Notes: generated by a model not told the origin, from the sequence alone. A DNA stretch of 64,000 nucleotides from Pelodera strongyloides (GCA_036852015.1 JAANDG010000438.1:61040-125039); one strand, 5' to 3'; positions 18,601-31,700 are shown, counted from the first letter of the stretch. Translations and numbers: made by a program.

Positions 18601-20362
18601 ATGCAATTAATTAGCAATTACAACAGTAATTAGTTGTACCAATCGATTTAGTGTGCACCAATGTCAGTTATGGATATACATATAATATAATCCTAACTAC
18701 AAGTAAGCGGTCAGGTAAGAAAATTATTTAACAAAGTCGGGTAACAAAGTAATTGAATTGAACTTACCTCAACTTCACAAACCGCCGCGATGACATCGCG
18801 AACACGTAAAAATACCGTGGCGCCGACTTCGATCAGACCCCGGTCGTACGTGATTATCTGAAGAAACACATTAGTAACTAACGGCAATTAAAATAATAAT
18901 AATAAAGGAATGGTAAACGGAAAATATGATTCCGAAATCGCTGTTGACGCATCTATAAGAAGGCAATAATAGATATGTCCTACATATCAATGTTTTTACG
19001 TACTTTAAACAGTTAACGTCTCGTAATGTATTTCCTTGTGAGTAATTTGATAATATCCATCTCATTCGCTTTGCACGAATAAAGTTTACAATAAAATAGA
19101 ACTAACCTGTAACGGTGGCACATTAAACGCCGTAATCCGGGTATCGACTTTCTCCGTTCTATCAATGCAGGGGATCACGAGTACTGTACCGGAGCCGCAC
19201 GGTCGCCGCGCCTTTCCAAGACGCAGGATTACCAATTGCTCTGTCGTACTGATGAACTACAATTTGAATATTTACTTTATCAGCATCAAGGCAGGAAAAA
19301 AATATTTGTGCGGCAAAAATTCCCGGCGCGCCGCTACAATTTCGCTCGCTGAACTGTAATCGCTCCATTAAATAAGGGTCAATGGTACGATAAACGGAAA
19401 GAATTCCTTCTCCAAATATTCGCGACAAGTGCGCCGCTACCAAATCGCTCACCTTTAACGCGAAGATCAGCGAGAATGGCATCGTGCACACGAGTACAAA
19501 TAAACTGATGTAAACAATCACTTTCTCCAATGTGCTTAATGGAGCCTCTTCCTCGTCTTCTTCAACAAAATTGTACGATTTAGTGAAAGTGAACTTGGAA
19601 AATCGATTGCCCGTTTGGTTGCCGTGCCTGTAAGGAAAATCGATAAATCGATAAAAAATCAATCGATAACACTGAATTTTTGCCCGAGTATATATCACAT
19701 TTCTCAGGATTTGGAAATTTTTGTTACTGAATCTTTGTTTACACTTGACCGCACATAAAGTAAGAAGAAACTAACACAGTAGAATATTAAAAAAAGCATT
19801 TATAAATAAATATTAATATTTTTCAACCCTACCTTTTTGACGTCATATATCCCATACTGTCCAGATCATTGTAGTTTGCGTACGTAAAGGCTGATTTAAA
19901 ATATTCCGGGCCAGCGCCGTACTTAAACCCGCTTGGGCTTTCCATCGTCGAAGTGCCTAAACAACTATCGATTAATATTTTTTCTTCCAGCACAGCTGAA
20001 AATAATTCCTCATTCGCCCTTTGGCCTTTGCATTGTCTTGTGAATTACTAGATCCAGAAGTGAATTCTTAATAAATATATAAATTACTTAATTAATAAAT
20101 ACATAAATACACTCATGATAAAATTTGCCTATAATAAATATGAATGCAGTTGCCAATTGTATTGAAACACCGTTCACAGCAATTTTTTGTTCTGTTCGCA
20201 GCTCCTACGGCAATTAAATTAGTACCGATACAGAAGCTATATTATGATAACATAAAATGTTCAATCCAAATTTAAAAAATATTTTAATAATCTATTCCTA
20301 CCTTCGTCAATGTCGTTTTGTTGCAGAGCACTATAGCGCACTGACGATAACGTCATGCCCAT
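15677..20362 (-). CDS. unc-24: UNC-24 / stomatin-like protein 1 (stomatin + SCP2 domains)
   Basis: Orthologue of C. elegans UNC-24 (human STOML1), a membrane protein that works with MEC-2 and DEG/ENaC channels. Eleven exons: 20302-20362, 19833-19956, 19453-19627, 19107-19256, 18768-18857, 18031-18150, 17726-17794, 17457-17627, 16931-17104, 16492-16583, 15677-15839 (462 residues; C. elegans about 415). The N terminus is cytosolic. The hydrophobic hairpin is VIVYISLFVLVCTMPFSLIF, then the band-7/stomatin region (ISTTEQLVILRLGKA, FNVPPLQ, GATVFLRVRD, KGGENMGMAALTSVAKSE), an acidic linker (DLIDVSDPDVDVDN), and a C-terminal SCP2 sterol-binding domain (VNCRGLAPMYIDLKHG, DVVFEMDQRVF, SGSLKIKGSIQDALSLKYL). 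The start is in the first exon (MGMTLSSVRYS), because its phase joins exon 2 exactly; a second Met lies at 19945. The donor of exon 8 (17457) is the least certain. Confidence 0.95.
15934..16080. mobile_element. 147-bp palindromic element in unc-24 intron
   Basis: Near-perfect inverted repeat with ends AGCCCGTATTCTCGGG and its complement, about 65-bp arms, and a centre near CAACTATCTAGACTACC. It lies in the last intron (15840-16491) of unc-24. No second copy was seen in the window; the target duplication is unclear. Confidence 0.8.
16662..16808. mobile_element. Inverted-repeat element, family H copy 1
   Basis: Ends GAGGCCTTATTCACCAA and TTGGTGAATACGGCCTC. The interior shares CTAAAGAGTGCG and GAAGAGATTCAGAGC with the copy at 26132-26266. 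It lies in the unc-24 intron 16584-16930. Confidence 0.75.
17847..17980. mobile_element. GC-rich inverted-repeat element in unc-24 intron
   Basis: Arms TTGGCCGGTGCGCGGCCTAC and GTAGGCCGCGCACTAGCCAA flank a GC-rich centre. It lies in the intron 17795-18030. A related degraded element with GGCCGGTGCGCGGCTTACA is at about 24907-25012. Confidence 0.7.
18171..18322. mobile_element. MITE family A, copy 1 (TGGGGTTTGCAAG ends)
   Basis: 152-bp element with terminal inverted repeats TGGGGTTTGCAAGTATG / ATACTTGCAAACCCCA. It is nearly identical, in reverse orientation, to 39879-40030. It lies in the unc-24 intron 18151-18767. Confidence 0.88.
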
Positions 20363-22126
20363 ACGCTAAAATTTAATTATTTTTATTTAAAAAAAGGTAA
20401 TGCTGCCAACAATATAATATCAATTATCAATACTTACATTAAAAATGTCAGAAAACTAGACAAGTAACTAATATATTCAGAAATCTGCTTCAAACAATGA
20501 CGTAATCGTACTCGAATGGATAATTATAGAATCATTATAAAACCCAACCTCTAACGCTAACTAGTCAATAAGAACCAAAAGATGTCGACGTACACATGTG
20601 GGTCTTTTAGTTGGGACCTTATCTTGAACATTGGGACACTCTCTGCGTGTCTGTCCGTCATTTTACTCCCGGGCCCTTAGGCTGTCTGGCACGCTGGCGC
20701 GAAAAGATCGATGTGCATAACAAAAGGCGTGCATGGCAAACAATAATGTCCTATAAACTTCCCAAGGACATCCCCCTGATTTATAAGGTCAGGCTCACAA
20801 ATATTGAAAATCCTAGATTCAAAAAGTTTGCATCTTCTTTTGCTAAAACGTTTCCGCGTTGCGTGTTATGCAATGTGGTACGATTTGCATGGTTGATACA
20901 TACAGACATGATATGCAATATGAATAGTATGAAAACTTAGGCTGAAAGACGAAAAAACCAGTGAACCGTCACCAAATGGGCTCACCTATTTCCTAAGTGT
21001 GTACGAACATTCAATACAAGCACCATTTCCTGACTCTTTGAAACACAAGGTCCTCTAAAAGCTAATGTAGAGTTCTAAGTGTTCTAAAGTGTTCCGGCCA
21101 GTCCAAGAAAGTGGAAAAATGGAAAAAGACGATATGCCCGTCCAGCCGACGACTTCATGCATTCTTGATGTGACAAGTGGTATTACAAGATGGCACTGCA
21201 TACTTTATCAACCAGATGGAGAAGCATCGCCTCACATTGAGACACTGAACATGGGTATTTTTCTCAGTAAGAGCAACACTCACTTTGCTCTGACAAGATA
21301 CGAGAAGGGAAAACATTGAGGTGACATATCTGATGAGCATATGGATATGCTGAAACGTCATCGAGAGTGAACGCGTGTAGGGTACCCATAGCTTTAGTTT
21401 CCTTGCGTTGTCCTAGCGTTGTTTTACAGGGCTTCGCTGGCTTCTGGCGAATTTCGCTGAAATAGTGTAATACCATGGCTGACAGACATTATCTCACTTC
21501 ACTTCCATAAAATGCAAAACTCTTTCGCCACTGCGGGGCGGCGCACCCCTATCATAACACCCGTTAGCGCACAAGTGGCGCGCCTGCCGCACCCCTCCAA
21601 GAGGCACGTAGGCAAATCTAAATAAACCGATACTAGTTTCCATAAAATGACGTCACACTTATTCTAATGACATCATCGAATACGATTTTCGCATCGGGAT
21701 ACATTAGCAACCATGCTAATTCGAAAAATAAAAGATTTTTTTTATCCAATCGTACACGCTGATGTCTTTTTGCCTTGAAACAGCCCCCGAACGGGTAGCG
21801 CGTTACCCTTAGTAAAAGCATAACATTTAGTTGTTATGCTTTCTGTTACTTTTCAGAATTGTGAATGGTAGGCTACCTCCGGTAATGCGCTTGGCGTGAT
21901 TAGCTCTTCCTGTGCAGCTATAAGCTAATTATATCTCTCCTGCAGCTCTCTCATATTTCTTCAATAAACGCGGCGCAGTAGTAGTTCCGCTTCAATGATG
22001 GGTGTAAGGTGGCTTCCTGTTTAAGACATCCAAAAACAATCAACACATCCTTGACTTCCAATTGTTGCATACTAAATCTAATAGTTCAGTTCTTCCATAA
22101 AACATTATCTTCCATTTCAGAAACCA
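20363..22126. other. Intergenic region between divergent unc-24 and the next gene
   Basis: This contains both promoters. Two plus-strand open frames (20611-20940 and about 21119-21319) have no motif I recognise and no matching splice partners; I leave them uncalled. An ATGATGGGT at 21995-22003 followed by GTAAGG could be a tiny first exon of the next gene, in phase with it. Confidence 0.5.
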
Positions 22127-25100
22127 ATGACGTCAAGTGGTGGTGTTCAAGTTATCGACCTCAGCGCCCAGACACAGGTACTCATAGTCCCCTTTCTAAT
22201 GATTTTCCCATACAGCATACATGGCCCTACAAAAATCATGCGGGTCGTTAGATTGACGTCATGCCTTGTCAGTTACCGAAATAATTTATTGCATTTAGGA
22301 TGCCGAAATTGGGGATAAACCGTATCAAGTAAAACTATCCGACGGTGGCAAAGTGTTCCTCCATGAAGAGCAAGGTAGTTGAGAATTCAGTTAACGCAAA
22401 AAACTGATCTCGGGCGGGATCGAACCGCCGACCTTCTGTGTGTTAGACAGATGTGATAACCACTACACCACGAGACCAGTGGTGGGTACCGTTCCATTGA
22501 ATTGGAACACTAATTGGCACCGAAAATAGAAGATTTCACTGATTTTAGCCTACAATAACCTGTACACCGATGGAAGAAGCTTCGAGCACCTTGACAATAA
22601 GGACTGTTCGAAAATCAGATTCTCATTCGATTTCAAGATTCATAAGGACGGATTAAAGGTAAATGATATAGGTTAATTTGATCTTGGACGTGATGTGAAA
22701 CGGCCTATAATTTTGAAGCTACATCAACTCAAAACAAAATTTAAAGCTGTCCGTGTGCCGCCATAGCTCAGTCGGTTAGAGCGTGGGTCTAATAAGCCCA
22801 AGGTCGCAGGTTCGACCCCTGCTGGCGGCAAACTTTTTCCTAGCGTTCGATTCCCTACTGGGCTCACGCATCATTTACTTTTTCGGATTCCAATATTAGT
22901 TTGGAAGGGAATTGATTGCAAAGGTTCCGTCATATTAGGCTCTCTTTTGTGTACCAGCGGTACTCACGTTCGATTCAGTTAGAACAGATATATGAGACAT
23001 AACTTTTTCAAGTACTGGCAGAATGAGAACAGTTCCAATCTTACGTTGTGTTTGCTGTAAATGGTACCGCAGTAGAACTATGTTCCATGCATCACACCTA
23101 GCGCATTGGGTGGCTTACTGGAGGAACCTAACGTCTTGTAAACTTCTTGTGAGATGTGCAACACAGACACTGTTCGTTGTCTGAAAAGCCAGTTAACTTC
23201 ACTATTGTTTCCCCAGAGGGGATGTGCCGTTCCCGGAGGTAGGTGCAATACCGGGCCGACACTGCGAGGCGAGAAGCAAGCTTCTACAAACCAAGCGGTT
23301 TCCAAAAATCGATTAATCTCGATGGTTTCAATAGAAACCGTACCGGAGATTAAGCCGATAAGAACAGATACTACACATTGATCTTAGCCAGAGGCCAGAA
23401 GCGATAACGAACAGTCTTTGGTGCAACATTTATGCTTCTCATGCGGGCAATGCACCATGCGTTCGGGTAGCAGCCTGTCCCTCCTCCTCACGCACACTCT
23501 CTCGTCACCCATATAACATCAAGACACCTTCGAAAGAGTTGTTTGGCTATGAGAGTTGACCGTGCTAAAGAGAGAAACGTGACTGTCGTTATACAGTGAA
23601 CGTTTTGCTTGAATTTGTATTTTTCCTTTTGACATGCTGAGTTGAATTTGGTTGAGTAACTCAACTAACTACTTTATCATGTGCAAACTCTCCTACTCAA
23701 TTTTATGATACCCTATTTACAAGGAATCATCCGCTTATGTATGGCAAAAATGTTGGACGAAACCTGACAAATTATGAGCCGAATGAGCATTCACGTGCAA
23801 TTTGTGCTACTATGAATCATTAGCGGCTTATTCAGGTTCATACATCCTGCCTGACATTCCATAACTCTCCCTTTTGTCCCGCTCTTTCGAGGGGACTCCA
23901 AAAATTAAATGATACTCATAAATGCTCCTCTACACGGAAATCTTTAGTAAAAGGCGAAAGATTTTCTCGGTCAAATGTAGAGGAGCCAGAGATACTAAAC
24001 ACGCAAAATACCCGCCTATGTGTAAGAGATGCGGTCAATCGATCGGGTGCTGTCGTCGCAAGCGGGCATGAAAGAACGCTCACCTCAAAGAACGTTCATG
24101 TGGTATACTAAAGTGGAATGTTTCAATCGTATCTATTTGTTTTTTTTTAGGAAATGGCTGAAATTGGTAATGAGATCCGTTCGAATCCAATGTGTTGTTA
24201 TCACAATCATGTTTGGTGGAATTATTCGTATATTGTGCGTATTTCGCATAAACAGGGCGATGGTGAGGACGGTTTTTCATTAGTTTCGTTCTGTAAATCT
24301 TTATAAACATTATAAGAGACCGCTCTTGAAAATAGGCTTAGCGGTAACCTTTTGAATTGATTAAGTTCCACTCCATTAACTATCAGAATACCGAGCGATC
24401 TCCCAACCCAATATATGCATATACGCATGGTGACCTCCGGTGTGCCAGCATGCCAGCCTAATCCTACGTATTAACTGCAAACGTACAAACTACATCCAAA
24501 TTGGATAGTAGACGACGTCACATACATTTGCTGATGCGTATTCCGATTCACAAGTTGACGTGTGTACGGCTTAAACCACAACACACAACAATAATACGAA
24601 AAAAGCGGTTTGCTACGGGAATGTGCAATAGGGAACAGTTTCGTAGTCTCCAGTAACAATAAAACATACTCCGTTTAGAAAAACTCTGCACGATTCACAT
24701 CAAGAGCATCGGCGCCAATTTTATCAAGCGCAAGGAGCTTAAGAAGGTTTAACTTGTCGCCATTTTAGTCCCTTGTTAGGGTTTAATATTAGTGAAAGAC
24801 GTTCCGACTACCAGACACAGGTATTCTATTCACCCGGTGAACCTAAACCTGAACCTCTATCCAAGTACATACAAGCCGCCTTTTAAAAATAGCCTATCAA
24901 CATGAAATGGCCGGTGCGCGGCTTACAGAAAACGGGTGGAAACAGGTGCGGCGGAGCGGCCCACTCATTTCGTCTCTATGCAGTGTAGGCGACGTACCGG
25001 TCAAATTTCCGCGGTGATCCTATGCATATTTGTGACGAGACGTAAACATTTTGGGGTCAGAGACATGAAAAGTGAAATTTCAGGGCGCGATTGGTGATAA

Positions 25101-28100
25101 TGTGCCACAAAATCAGAAACCTCCCCATATTGAGGAAGCTGTCATGGTGCTCAAGGCCAACAACGGAGAACATATTGAAGGTGCACCCATGTTATGAGTA
25201 GTTTGTCCCTTTTACTGTACCATTTTCTTGCTTATCTTACTTCCAAGGAGCAACATTTATCTGAAGCACGTGGGTGGAGGGATATAATAAAACGATAATA
25301 TCAACTCAAAGAAGAGCATGCATGCACAATGCATACTTATAAATCATAAGCTACAGAGTATAACTCAATATGTAGTTCATTTTATATATTCTGGGAGAAT
25401 TGCCCTCCTACCTTTATAAATCGTCTCCTTGTAGTTCCTCTGACGAGACGCGGTGATGGTTTCGATTCTGCGGGTAGATGGATGATCCCCGTGTCCCGCC
25501 TGCAAGCCGCACTCGGAGAGGACAACGTGATGGACATGCGATGCGAACTCGTCATCAACAAGGACTACTTTAACATCAACGATCTGGTCGAGCCCAGTCC
25601 GTGAGTTGTGGTTTTCTTCGATTTTTCTTCCTTGACATCTTGAGACCATGTACACTAGCAGCCAGTAACCTTTCCCGTAAAAGATGTTAGCACCCGAAGA
25701 GTGAACAAAACTTGGGAGTTGTTCGAGTGAGTATGAACCAAAGTTGCGTTCAGCCAGTTGGGTTGTTGGGTAGCTTACCAGTTAATTCGAACTCTCGCCA
25801 TAATTTCAGCGCTTCAACCGGGGCTGTCGTTTCGGGACTGGCCTCTCTTCTGCCCACAGTACTCAAGGGTGAAAAGAGCAGGGGATGTGACTACGTCATC
25901 ACTTGTGGTCAGGGCAACCGTACCGACTATAATGTGCACAGGAAGGCACTTGCCGATGCGAGCAATCCACTTCAGGTAGTCATTTGTGCTAGAGAACCAT
26001 GAAGGTGGGCCGCACACGATGGGCACACTTCTTTGTGCCCGCCCACCGCCTATTATGACTTCACACCTCTCTGTTCAGGTGTTCGCCTGAACAGAGCCAC
26101 CAGCCAGCCACCAGCAGTGTGTCAATGACCGGAGGCCTATTCACCAACACACAGGGAGCCCTCCCTGACCTCCCCAGGGAGCTAAAGAGTGCGTAGAGGG
26201 TGCGAAGAGATTCAGAGCGCTCGTGTGCCTAGGGAGGGCTCCCTATGTGTTGGCGATTACTGCCTCAGTACTTGTAGTATAATATCTGCTGGCATGACTC
26301 GGTATGGCTCACTGAAATGCGTCTTACTGTTAGTTAAACAAGGAAATGCATAGCTATTTAGATTATCTTCCAAACGCACATGTCGCTGCCTTCCGATCAA
26401 ATTCTGGTAGTTTCGCACGAAGATCGAATCATTTTTCCGAAGATGAATGAGCAGGACATGGAGCTGGTAGGATGAGCACTCTTCTCTTTGGTTTTCTCTA
26501 GTCTAAATGCTGCCAAATCGCACTCATGTCTCATGGCCTGGGTTAAGATAAACACTTTCTAAACTTTGTCCTAATTAAAGGGATCGGCTCACCTCAAATC
26601 GTGTCTGTTTTTTCTGTTTCTTTATTTTCTATAAGGGATAATAAAAATTTGGAATACAAAAAGTAGTGTTATATTTCAGTACTCACGAAGATATTAGGTG
26701 ATAAAGTGGTGGATCGATCGGCCCGAAATGAAAAAGTGTTAATTTTCCCATACAAACAAGGCAGGACAATTGCCCTTTTTGCATTTCGGCCCGATCAATC
26801 CACCACTTTATCACCTAATATCTTCGTGAGTATTGAAATAGAACACTACTTTTTGTATTCCAAATTTTTATTATCCCTTATAGAAAATAAAGAAACAAAA
26901 AAAACAGACACGATTTGAGGTGAGCCGATCCCTTTAATATTTCACACCCTAATACACGTACAAAAATGCTGACTTCTACGGCAAATTGCGAATTCTATGC
27001 CAACTTTTCCCTAGACATTCATATCGACATCTCTATGGAAAAGGTCCGGTGCTCGGGCGCACAAAAAACGCTAAATCGGTAGAAAGATGACATACCCTCT
27101 TTGACATAAAGATTTGGTTTAAATCTGTCCAACCTGTTTTACCGGGAGTCATAATAAGCTCGAAGATTCTACCTCTTCTATACCCTCTTTGTATCTAATT
27201 ATCGCTTCTATTCAGCTGCTCACCTACTTCTACACGCGACGTGTGCTCCTGCCGCGCTACGATTCTTTTGCGCGCGTCGGAAGAATGATCACCACCCTCT
27301 TTTCTCGTGATTTGCTCCCGGTTTTCTTTACGGAATGGGAGAAACTCATCATCAACGACCTCCTCGAAGTCAATGTAGGCATTTACCATTTTACATTGTG
27401 AGAGTAATTCATGCTTCAACATTATTTACACATGGTTTCTCAGATATGTATAAGTGGACAATGTACCGATTCATCGACTAATTGCTGTACGTAATTTATT
27501 GATTTAATTGAAGTTAGCACGCTTATTGCAGTCCGCTTTCATGTTGGTACTTTCACAGGCTCTTAGATTCTACAGCGTGAAACTTGCGTCATCGCCGCGG
27601 TAGATTCGCGGGTGCGCGGCGGTAAAAAAAGAGGGTCCGACGCAACTGGGCGGCGAACCCAATTTTGTCAACCGCGCACCCTTTTTGCGTCGTGTGGTCA
27701 GCAGACATTATCGTGACGTCATCGACTTCAAATTTATGATCTGAACCTATTCTACTAATTATCTCTCATTCCAGCGTAACGACCACTACGACAGTGTCGT
27801 GAAGTGTATCAAACATTTGATTTCCATCTTTTCAACTCCGTATGGAGCAATGCCTTTGGCAAAGCGAGTCGCTGTGTCCACAATGGCTGATGTGGTGAGT
27901 CTGCTAATTATCTGCTAATTACAATTGTCCGGATTTTAATTTAGCACCAGGTCAACTTTCTATTTTAGGGTTTTCAAATTTGTCTCTATTATATTTTCCA
28001 AGTCTTTACACACAGAACTATTCACGAACTCTTACTTAAATGGGCTTTTTTTCCAACAGAGTACCGTAAAGTGTAGGACTGCTCGTAACAATCAATAAAT

Positions 28101-28269
28101 CGATATCAGTGTTCAGCTCCAACTCTCCGAGGCTGCTGGCGAACGTGAAGCCCTTGACGAAAAAATCAATAAGAACGAGGACCTCCGTACCGGAATGCTA
28201 CAGCAAATTGCCCTTGCTGCGCATAAAGTGGGCATGGTCATTGCGGCAGTTTCTAAGACATCGATTTAG
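22127..28269 (+). CDS. Unassigned multi-exon protein with BTB-like stretch
   Basis: Twelve exons, all in consistent phase: 22127-22177, 22299-22374, 22549-22658, 24151-24262, 24679-24746, 25084-25180, 25435-25600, 25810-25975, 26362-26466, 27216-27374, 27775-27894, 28117-28269 (460 residues). I do not recognise the family with confidence. CDYVITCGQGNRTDYNVHRK resembles the core of BTB/POZ domains (D-x-x-[IV] ... VHR), and the preceding KIRFSFDFKIHKDGL...VWWNYSYIVRIS has the alternating pattern of a MATH-like beta domain, so a MATH-BTB-like adaptor is one possibility. The C-terminal part (FYTRRVLLPRYDSFARVGRM, VVKCIKHLISIFSTPYGAMP) looks helical; the end is EAAGEREALDEKINKNED. No signal peptide or membrane segment. 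TTTCAG ends at 22120, 7 nt before the ATG, so SL trans-splicing there is plausible; alternatively a 9-nt exon lies at 21995-22003. Confidence 0.85.
22405..22477 (-). tRNA. tRNA-Val (AAC)
   Basis: 73-nt cloverleaf GGTCTCGTGGTGTAGTGGTT..., anticodon loop CTAACAC (AAC), T arm GGCGGTTCGATCCCGCC. It lies in intron 2 (22375-22548) of the BTB-like gene, antisense to it. Same sequence as 28977-29049. Confidence 0.95.
22757..22830 (+). tRNA. tRNA-Ile (AAT)
   Basis: 74-nt cloverleaf identical to the copies at 2165-2238 and 36392-36465. It lies in intron 3 (22659-24150) of the BTB-like gene, in the sense direction, 377 bp from the U2 snRNA gene that faces it. Confidence 0.97.
23208..23405 (-). ncRNA. 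U2: U2 spliceosomal snRNA
   Basis: Reading on the minus strand, it starts ATCGCTTCTGGCC and continues with GGCTAAGATC, the branch-point pairing segment GTGTAGTATCTGTTCTTATC, an Sm site GATTTTTGGA, and the 3' stem-loops. The sequence is the same as the copy at 35855-36052. The 3' end is approximate. It lies in intron 3 of the BTB-like gene, antisense. The 5' stem-loop is slightly shorter than the mammalian TCTCGGCCTTTTGGC form. Confidence 0.93.
24907..25012. mobile_element. Degraded GC-rich inverted-repeat element
   Basis: It starts with GGCCGGTGCGCGGCTTACA and ends with TGTAGGCGACGTACCGGTC, similar to the ends of the 17847-17980 element but with a different interior. It lies in the intron 24747-25083 of the BTB-like gene. 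Confidence 0.5.
26132..26266. mobile_element. Inverted-repeat element, family H copy 2
   Basis: Starts GAGGCCTATTCACCAACACA and ends with a degraded complement (ATGTGTTGGCGATTACTGCCTC). The inner arms GGGAGCCCTCCCT / AGGGAGGGCTCCCT pair. Related to 16662-16808. It lies in the intron 25976-26361. Confidence 0.75.
26575..26937. mobile_element. 355-bp palindromic TTAA-flanked element, family D
   Basis: Element 26579-26933 between two TTAA tetramers. Ends AGGGATCGGCTCACCTCAAA and its complement; arms of about 150 bp are nearly perfect. It lies in the intron 26467-27215 of the BTB-like gene. The AG...CT ends plus the TTAA target match families B, C and E. Confidence 0.92.
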
Positions 28270-28756
28270 ATAGTTTATTGATTATTTATATGCTTCGTTT
28301 TATTGATATATCGATCGACCTGTTTCGCAAACCACGCCATAAATCAATTGCTTTAATTCCATTGATTTGTATTCTGTTAGAACAATGAAAATCCCGGCTT
28401 GTTCTGTCTGCTTTAAACTTCCATAATAAATACGGCTCTTTTTGGTTTGTTTTGATTCATAAATACTTTGGGTAATGGAAGTGTCTTACAGTTAGAGAGA
28501 ACATTGAAGTTTAATTGCTTTAGATCTTTCCCATTTTTGTTAAATAAACTTTTCGCGGATTTTGATTTGCTAACTTTCAAGCAATAATGCATGCAAATTT
28601 TTATTAATAAACTCTGCATAAAAGACGGTCCTAAAACTCTTAGGAGCAATAATGCTCAAAAATCTTATTCACATAGATAACAGATTTCATAGTAATTTAA
28701 CAAGAAGCATTTCACAGATAGCGTTATTGAGTTCAACTTTTAAAGTGTATGTAGAG
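28270..28756. other. Convergent intergenic gap
   Basis: 3' flanks of the BTB-like gene (plus) and the P450 (minus). AT-rich, no gene seen. Confidence 0.5.
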
Positions 28757-31700
28757 CTACTCATTTGTCGTAGGGATTTCCTTCCTCAGGGAAAGTTTTA
28801 CGTGAATTCCATCAGCAGGACGAAGGATCAGTTCCATCTTTGGATTTACATCACATCTTCTTTCCAAACTTTCTGAAAACATTTAATTATTCGACTTAAC
28901 TGAAAATAGAAAAATGAGACGGCCCTGCCTCCCCTCTCCTGGCTAGTGGACTGGCTTTTAGAGGACAGCACCATGTGGTCTCGTGGTGTAGTGGTTATCA
29001 CATCTGTCTAACACACAGAAGGTCGGCGGTTCGATCCCGCCCGAGATCAGTTGTTTTTGCTATTCAAAATTTTACCAATTGTGAAGTAGTGTAGGACCCA
29101 TGCGAGAACGGTCTTCATTTCCATGTAGGCGAATCTGAAAGTTTCAGGTATTCATTTTTTGACTTTGTGGATGTACAAGGAATAAAATATATTTTCTTCT
29201 ATGATAAAGCGAAATACCTTTGTCCGATACAATTACGGCTCCCAGCAGAAAAGGGTACGAATGAAAAAGCATGCCGTTTGGTGGCCGTTTCTGCCATGAA
29301 CCTGAAACGTTTTGATAACATTCAAATGTAAATATCTTCTGTTTCTTATTGCAAGAGCACAAAAATATTTTCCTTCACCAGATGAAAATAGGGACTATTT
29401 TTTGTTGAAAAGTTTTTCTAATCGAAAAATTAGGAAAACTGACTGAATGGCATGTAAACTCGAGAAAGTGGCACATTTCAGACATAAATTTGCATCTAAA
29501 GGATGTTCCGAAGTCCAAGAAAGGTCGGATAGGAACAAACTCATCATGCAAAAAAAACGCACCGATCGGGATTGAACTCCTCAGGGTTAGGCCAATAGGC
29601 GGGATCACGATGGACCAGATATTGGTTGAGAATGATATGGGTACCCTTTGGGAATACTGTGCCGCCAATCGTCTGATCAGAGCCTAATTCTCGCATTATC
29701 GCTGGGACCGATGGAAAAAGGCGAAGAGTTTCCTGAAACATGCATACATTTATTTATTAAATAACACCAAGTAAATAATAACATAAATTAAAATTAAACC
29801 CTAACTGCATTCAAATTAATCTTGCACCAAACATATCTATCAATGGCGGCCTTTAACTCGCCTGGGACGTCACGCACACATGGCTCTTGTGGCGCAATTG
29901 GCAGCGCGTTCGGCTGTTAACCGAAAGGTCGGTGGTTCGAACCCACCCAGGAGCGAATTTTTTGCAAAAGTGAACAAACCTTGACGCAGCACTCCAGGTA
30001 TTTTAAATGAGCGAGCGCCTCAACACCTATTTCTCCATTTGCATCAATTATCTAAAAAAAAATAGTTGTATTAGTTTATTTGTAAAGGTTACAACGTACG
30101 GAATTGGCCTCCACAAATGAAACGCTAGAACAACCACCGAAGGACGTTTTTATTAGACGAACCGTTTTGTATTAGGATGAACAAGTAAAGCATGTTACTT
30201 AGTTAAACATATTGCAAATTTAACAATTCTAACCATATCAATTTCTTCCTGTGCCTTCCTTTGTACGGTCAAATCGGATCCTAGAAGATGCAGTGCCCAA
30301 GTAATTGCAGTCGATGTAGTATCATGCCCTTCGAACATGAAAGTGTCTACCTAAATAATAAATATATTAACGGGGGTATAGCTCAGGGGTAGAGCGCTCG
30401 CTTTGCATGCGAGAAGTCTGGGGTTCGATTCCCCATACCTCCATAGTTTTTAGAGGAATGAATAAGAATTTTAAAGGTGGTAACGATTTTTTATGAAATG
30501 TATTAGTGTCTAGTGTCTACCCAATGATTTCTTTTGTAAGTCATTGTAAAACTAAAATGTTTTCACATTGAGTCGGAACTACAACAAAAATAAGGTTAAA
30601 CGCCCAGGCATCCGTGGGGGTATAGCTCAGGGGTAGAGCGCTCGCTTCGCATGCGAGAAGTCTGGGGTTCAATTCCCCATACCTCCAAATTTTTTGCAAG
30701 GATGATTGTGACTTTTATTAATTGTCCTAAATAGTCCCTCATCTATACTCCAAATTCCAATCACCAACCTCTGCTTGAATATCATTTCGGTCCATCTGTT
30801 CATTATGCGCCATGTCCAACAAGAGGTCCAGGAACGCAAGACGTCCATCAAAACGCCACCCTAACTGTTGCAGCTCGGCTTCTCGGTCCGTTATAACCTA
30901 TTGTAAATAGGATTTAGGGCGCGTTCGGGTTGCTCTTTCCGAAAGAGAAAGAGGCAAAAACCCCGTTCGGGTTGGACCTTTCCGAAAGGATTTAATGCTT
31001 TGTGAAAGTGAAAAGTACAGTACACACTTTCCGTGAACACGCAGGGGTTTTCGTTTTAAGACTTGAATCGATTTAATTGTGCACTGTGCATTTCCTTCCG
31101 GTCTTGTGCACGTACTGCCATGTGCATGCGGGCAGGTCGGCGGTCGGGAAAAAATACAATGCCGAAATTGTGCACAAGTGCGCAGACCGTGCACATTCAA
31201 ATAAAAAATAAAACCCCTGCGTGTTCAAGGAAAGTGTGTACTGTACTTTTCACTTTCACAAAGCATTAAATCCTTCCGGAAAGGTCCAACCCGAACGGGG
31301 GTTTTGCCCGAACGCGCCCTTACACACCTTCAGATGACTAATCAGGAAAGTAGAATCGTGGTTTCATCTCATCAAGTTTGTTACAAAACAGACGCAAAAA
31401 TGGCCGTCAATTAGAACGTCAGAAATGCAAAAAAGAAAAACTGTAAAATGACTTCCAATACAGCCAGCAAGTACCTTTTTAGTAAAGCTGTGCAAGATGT
31501 CCAGGCACTCCTCGTGCACTTTTCCATCGCCAAATCTGAAAACGAACCGTAGAATTCGTCCAAGTTCCCAACCCATGATGGAAAATGCGCTCAAGTACAG
31601 AATTAAATAAACACGGTACGATATCCAATGTAAGAACTTACGTGTTGAAAATAAAATTATTCCACATTAGCGGGTTCTTTGTGCGGTTTTGAACGCAGTC

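Noticed and set aside
20611..21319. Two open frames upstream of the BTB-like gene
   Set aside because: No motifs, no conserved splice context and no link to neighbouring exons; length alone is not enough.
28652..28876. Plus-strand frame over the P450 last exon
   Set aside because: Shadow of the minus-strand exon 28757-28872 encoding [15 protein letters not shown].
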